DNA of 64,000 nt from a virus, in the IMG/VR virus record IMGVR_UViG_3300024520_000055, positions 1-64,000 of that record; one strand, given 5' to 3'. Both the position numbers and the translations under genes were made by a program. A model generated the notes under the pieces. That model ran no database searches and was not told the DNA's origin. It worked only from the letters and a program-made list of their open reading frames with translations. Positions 60,234 through 64,000 of this stretch are shown piece after piece (positions within the stretch are counted from its first letter, which is position 1; the number at the start of each line of letters is the position of its first letter).

Positions 60234-63200
60234 CTACTCAGTCTCGTGTTCGGGCTCGGATGTAGGAATGTCGGTCTTCTCGTCATCGTCACGCTGCTTT
60301 TTCGCGTCGTCAATTTTGGTAACGTTTTCCAGGTCGGCGGAGGACGTGAAGTCTCCCAGTGCCTTGGACAGGTTGAACACAGTCACACCTTTGGGGGAGT
60401 AACCGGGACCTCCGAACAGCTTCTCGATATGAGGCCACGCTTTTTTGACTGGAACAGCGAACTCACTCACGTCGCACAGAGCCTTGAGCTGTCCTGCTGT
60501 CCGGTTGCCCTCCAGAATGGAACGGTGTCCTTTCAGAATGGCTGACTCGGCATGCGTCCAGTGAACCACGAGCCAGTTCTTGTGCTGTTGGTAGTAGACC
60601 CCAAGGTTGGCGTTGTTCACGGTGTTGATGCGCAGCTTGGGGTCATTCAACAGCCCGCGCAACGTGGTGCTGCCAGAGAACGTGGCAACGTCCAACATCA
60701 GCACGCTGTCCAACAGAGCGTCGAGGATAACCTCGCCTTCGGAACGCACGCCGACGTACTCGTTTTCGTTGATGCGCTTGGCCTCTGCCAAATCCTTGGC
60801 GAACTTCTTCCACGGCATCTTGAGAAACCGATAGAGCGTGATGAGTGGGATGACCGTCTCTTTGAAACGGCTGTCCGTTTCCCGGGGCATGATCTCCTTG
60901 GTCATCAGCTCTTTCTTGGTGCTCCAGTAGAGCCTGTAGATCTCCGGGACGTGTGGCAGCAGCCCAAGCGTGACTTGCTGACGCAGTTCCTTGAGGTCTT
61001 TCTCACCGTACTTCTGCCCGATGGCCTGGTCCGGCGGAATGCGGTTCTTCCGTTGGTCCATTACGAGCATCACAACCCGCGACAAGTCGGCCAGTTCCCT
61101 CGGGGGGTGGGCCGCCGCCATGAGGATCGGGAAGTTCAGAGTGTATTCTCTCACCTTACCCGATACGGTTCCCTGGGTTCGGTGGGCCTCGTCAGCGATC
61201 ATTGAACGGAACTCGAGCAGCAACTCTCGGACCACCCGGGAGCGCGAACTTCCGTCCGCCTTGTCCTCGAACTCGTCCATGACGAGACCCCAAGCACTGT
61301 TGTTCATCGCCTGTCTGATGCCCGCAACGGTGTAGTTCTCGGTGGCGTAAACGGGCTCGACGATACCGAACAACTTGTCGGACGAGATGGAGAAGAACTG
61401 CCGGAGCAATTTGGTTTTACCAGATGAATAGGCCCCCGAGATGAATGTCATCAGGGTGCCCGGAAAAAGTGACATGTATGGGAAAACCATGGCCAGCAGG
61501 GCACAGTAGGTTGTGTCGATATCGTGGTGAATGAACGCCCAGCCAGTGCCTACGATGTCCTTCAGCTTACGAAACACCTCGGACAGCATGATGGCCGAGG
61601 CGTCTTCCAGAATTCCGTCACCATTGAGAGCTTCGGTCCACTTGGCTCGTACATCAGGGAGGAACAGGTTGTTGCGATAGAGCGGGTTCTCCAGCTTGGT
61701 GACTTCTGTTCCATCCTTCTCGTAGCGCACCAGGTGTGTGTTCTTTCCGTTGTGGACCGCCGCCTCGATGACGCCGTCGGCAGCGCCGAGGAGGTGAATG
61801 CCCTGGGTTCTTTCCCGGATACCTCGAAGGTCCTGGCTACGTCCCGCGATGATCTGGAGGGCTTCCTCCAACGCCGTGCGCATGTTGCGCTTCTGTTGTT
61901 CCAGGCTCAGAGGGATCGGGTTGGCCTCTCCGTCATCGCCCCGCATGTACTTGTGCGTCATGCAGAGGGGGATGCCGATCTCCCGTTGGCCCCAGTCGAG
62001 GAGGGACCCGGTGTCCATGGCCAGTTGTGCGACACAGTCCGTTGACTTCGCCAGCATGAGGTGCCGGGTGTCGCTCTTCTCCTTGTGCCAGAGCAGGATC
62101 TCGACGGAACTGCCATGTATCCCTCCGTCGTTCCGAGTACCGATCACGGTGTAGTAGTCTTCGAGCTTCTCGGCCAGTCTCCTAGCAAAGCCTTGGGAGG
62201 TGTCGTCAGACACCATGGACTCGCGCAACAGGTCAGCAGAGCCCAGGCCGTATGCCTGTTCGATTAACTGGAAGAACGCTTTCTTCTGGCTCTCGTCGCA
62301 GAGGTAGTTCTTGGCGTGATCCAGGGCAATTTCTTCCCGCCGCTTGACGTCGGCTTCCGACGTTTGGCGCAGAAGATGGTCGGCACGTTGGTACGCTACC
62401 TGGTAGGTGAAGATGTAGCGCGTATTATCCAGAAAGGCCTCGTAAGAGTCCTCAAAGCCCCGCAGGTTCACGGCGTCCGAAGGGTCGAACTTGTGTGGAT
62501 CACCAGACTCCCACTGGAAGTGCCGGAACGACTTGATTGAATCCGGGATACTTTTGGCCAGCATCAGTCCCTGGTCACGTCCGGCGTTGTCGTTGTCTCC
62601 GACCCAGAAGACTTGTTCGACGCCGACATGGACAAGATCGCTGATGTCCGTGTTGGTCTTGCCTCCCTTGGAGACGCAGATGCGGTCCAATTTCCCGGTT
62701 TGAATTTGGGAGGCGGCGATGGCGAGCTGGTCAAATTCACCTTCTACGACCAGGGCGTTCTTGCTGACCGGGTGCCCCATGAGAGACGAGTAAACGTTGA
62801 GCCCGAAGAGTCCGACGTTGTGTTCGAACTCGTCTTCCAAGGCGACGACGCCCTTGGCGTCAGGATCGGGATTGCGTAAGCGAATCCTGCCAATCTCCCT
62901 GGCGCTCCGGGTGTTGAAGAACGTCATCCACCCAGCCCAGCCCTTCTCGTAGGCTTGCGCCAGGTAGGACATGATCGCCTTGTAGAGCTCCATGTCCTTC
63001 TCGGCGTACTGGTCGTAGAAGACCTGGAGCACAGGCATCGCCCCGATGGGCAGCAGATGCCACGCATCGGGGTCGATCTTCTTGTGGTCCTTGAAGAACT
63101 TCACCGCGGCCTGGACGTAGGAGTGTGCAGGCTCCTCTGGCTTGTTGTAGGCGTCGATGAGAAGGTTGCGTGAAGTCTCGAAGATGGCCTGCTTGGCACG

Positions 63201-63599
63201 CTGAACGAGATCGAAGCCCTCCAGCTCCGCGAGGATCTTCTTGGTGAACCGCTTGAGGCCGAAGCGCTCCTTCATCTTGGTGACGGCCTCGACCGACGAG
63301 CACTTGGCCACCTTCTTTACGAAGTAAACCGGGTTGCGCTCGAAGTATTCGCAGGCCGAGGACCAGCACTTGGCGTGGCCGCGTTGGAGATCCACCGTGA
63401 ATGAGGGAGTGCTATCCGAGTGAGTCCCCACCGGGCAGCGTCCCTTGAGGGCGCGGCCGTGGATGACCCACCGACTGTCGGGAGAGATATCCCCCAGGAA
63501 CGCGCGCCAGTCCTCTGGCGAACCAGAGTCCCAGAGTTCAACGAGGCGCTTCGATGTCAGATCAAATGTTGACCTCTGTTGTTGCTGCTGCCTTGCCAT
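60234..63599 (-). CDS. Primase-helicase fusion (CHC2 zinc, TOPRIM, P-loop)
   Basis: A 1,121-residue protein from the ATG at 63599. A CHC2-type zinc finger (Cys55, His60, Cys78, Cys83) is followed by a TOPRIM domain: ALVVEGEFD with Glu287, and VGDNDNAGRDQG with Asp335 and Asp337. After a long linker comes a P-loop ATPase with SGAYSSGKTKLL (721-732) and a VMDEFED Walker B. The order primase then ATPase resembles phage primase-helicases, but the P-loop segment looks closer to the DUF927/superfamily 3 type than to DnaB. It would prime and unwind at the phage fork. It overlaps the nuclease gene by 38 bases. Confidence 0.8.
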   Translation of the reverse strand: MARQQQQQRSTFDLTSKRLVELWDSGSPEDWRAFLGDISPDSRWVIHGRALKGRCPVGTHSDSTPSFTVDLQRGHAKCWSSACEYFERNPVYFVKKVAKCSSVEAVTKMKERFGLKRFTKKILAELEGFDLVQRAKQAIFETSRNLLIDAYNKPEEPAHSYVQAAVKFFKDHKKIDPDAWHLLPIGAMPVLQVFYDQYAEKDMELYKAIMSYLAQAYEKGWAGWMTFFNTRSAREIGRIRLRNPDPDAKGVVALEDEFEHNVGLFGLNVYSSLMGHPVSKNALVVEGEFDQLAIAASQIQTGKLDRICVSKGGKTNTDISDLVHVGVEQVFWVGDNDNAGRDQGLMLAKSIPDSIKSFRHFQWESGDPHKFDPSDAVNLRGFEDSYEAFLDNTRYIFTYQVAYQRADHLLRQTSEADVKRREEIALDHAKNYLCDESQKKAFFQLIEQAYGLGSADLLRESMVSDDTSQGFARRLAEKLEDYYTVIGTRNDGGIHGSSVEILLWHKEKSDTRHLMLAKSTDCVAQLAMDTGSLLDWGQREIGIPLCMTHKYMRGDDGEANPIPLSLEQQKRNMRTALEEALQIIAGRSQDLRGIRERTQGIHLLGAADGVIEAAVHNGKNTHLVRYEKDGTEVTKLENPLYRNNLFLPDVRAKWTEALNGDGILEDASAIMLSEVFRKLKDIVGTGWAFIHHDIDTTYCALLAMVFPYMSLFPGTLMTFISGAYSSGKTKLLRQFFSISSDKLFGIVEPVYATENYTVAGIRQAMNNSAWGLVMDEFEDKADGSSRSRVVRELLLEFRSMIADEAHRTQGTVSGKVREYTLNFPILMAAAHPPRELADLSRVVMLVMDQRKNRIPPDQAIGQKYGEKDLKELRQQVTLGLLPHVPEIYRLYWSTKKELMTKEIMPRETDSRFKETVIPLITLYRFLKMPWKKFAKDLAEAKRINENEYVGVRSEGEVILDALLDSVLMLDVATFSGSTTLRGLLNDPKLRINTVNNANLGVYYQQHKNWLVVHWTHAESAILKGHRSILEGNRTAGQLKALCDVSEFAVPVKKAWPHIEKLFGGPGYSPKGVTVFNLSKALGDFTSSADLENVTKIDDAKKQRDDDEKTDIPTSEPEHETE

Positions 63600-64000
63600 C
63601 ACTACCACCACTGCTCGTTTGCATCGCCGTGAAAGCCTCGCAGGCCTCCGTGTATCCACACCAGTCGCAGTGCTTTCCGGTCCACTGGTCATTCTTGTTC
63701 CCGAAGGCGCCCGCCTTGTTGAGGAACTCGATGAGCCAGTTGCGCATGCGAATGGAAATCTCACGGCGCATCATTACAGGAATCCAGTCGATCGTGCCGT
63801 CCAGAATGTAGTGGACGGCGGGCTGCACGGCCAGAATGTTGAAGTCCGGAACCTTGAGGCCATAGACACCAAGGATTTGGTATCCCCGAAGCTGCTCCAG
63901 GTACCATTCCATGCGTCCCTTGGCGCGTGCCTTGTGGTCAATGACCACGAGGTTTCCCCCGTGCGTGGGAATGCCAAGGTCGATGACGCCGCGGAAAAGG
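63562..64000 (-). CDS. RecB/Cas4-type PD-(D/E)XK nuclease, partial
   Basis: The frame is open to the right edge, so the N-terminus is missing. The visible part reads FRGVIDLGIPTHGG, then VVIDHKAR, the DxxxxxxxxDxK core of PDDEXK nucleases with the catalytic Asp and Lys, then a QLRGYQ-like motif. A C-terminal CDWC and a further Cys may be Fe-S ligands, as in Cas4 and AddB. The role is recombination or exonuclease activity next to the primase and polymerase. Confidence 0.75.
   Translation of the reverse strand, partial: LFRGVIDLGIPTHGGNLVVIDHKARAKGRMEWYLEQLRGYQILGVYGLKVPDFNILAVQPAVHYILDGTIDWIPVMMRREISIRMRNWLIEFLNKAGAFGNKNDQWTGKHCDWCGYTEACEAFTAMQTSSGGSDGKAAATTEVNI

Overview
The window is part of a large, GC-rich genome of a tailed double-stranded DNA phage. 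It carries a large terminase, a tape-measure protein preceded by frameshifted tail-assembly chaperones, a J-like baseplate protein, a beta-helix tailspike, a family A DNA polymerase, a primase-helicase and a RuvC-type resolvase. No capsid, portal or tail-tube gene was recognised, so the genome extends well beyond the window. The host cannot be named from the sequence. No tRNA gene was seen.

Layout. (1) 1-9652, minus strand: a tightly overlapping operon for DNA metabolism and host interaction. It encodes a family 4 uracil-DNA glycosylase, a DinG/XPD-like helicase, an HU-like protein, an archaeal-type thymidylate synthase homologue, a DUF2829/Tad2-like anti-Thoeris protein, a ribbon-helix-helix regulator, a ubiquitin-like beta-grasp protein and, running off the left edge, a large protein with a bacterial E2-like segment. 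(2) 9779-33424, plus strand: tail and baseplate operon, including a sigma-factor-like gene. (3) 33516-45466, plus strand: tailspike, accessory tail genes, a probable lysis-related group and more virion proteins, interrupted by two minus-strand genes (RuvC and a zinc protein). (4) 45469-49143, minus strand: a vWA/metallopeptidase protein, an unknown protein, a retron-like reverse transcriptase and a 38-residue peptide, closed by an intrinsic terminator. (5) 49159-56840: short alternating blocks holding two long non-coding arrays, an HU-like gene, a MoxR-type AAA+ ATPase and the large terminase. (6) 56835-64000, minus strand: replication operon with a RecB/Cas4-type nuclease, primase-helicase, glycosylase-like/DNA polymerase fusion, an unknown protein and an Hfq/Sm-like protein.

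The most unusual content is the pair of non-coding arrays (50161-51160 and 55193-56840). They are built from 29 copies of a 5' module (pyrimidine-rich strand, then C-U-N-N-G-G and long hairpins). Nine copies of a 3' module (7-bp hairpin with a UAN triloop, a second short hairpin, a C, then a strand complementary to a 5' module) close them. The closing strands differ from unit to unit, but each 3' strand has an exact partner, which is covariation visible by eye. This points to a structured RNA family that I cannot match to a known one. Array 2 runs into the Hfq-like gene and array 1 into an HU-like gene. A reverse transcriptase without an adjacent template RNA lies 3.4 kb from array 1. These neighbours are suggestive only.

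A second noteworthy system is the ubiquitin-like/E2-like pair at the left end. Any E1-like or JAB-peptidase partner would have to lie outside the window.
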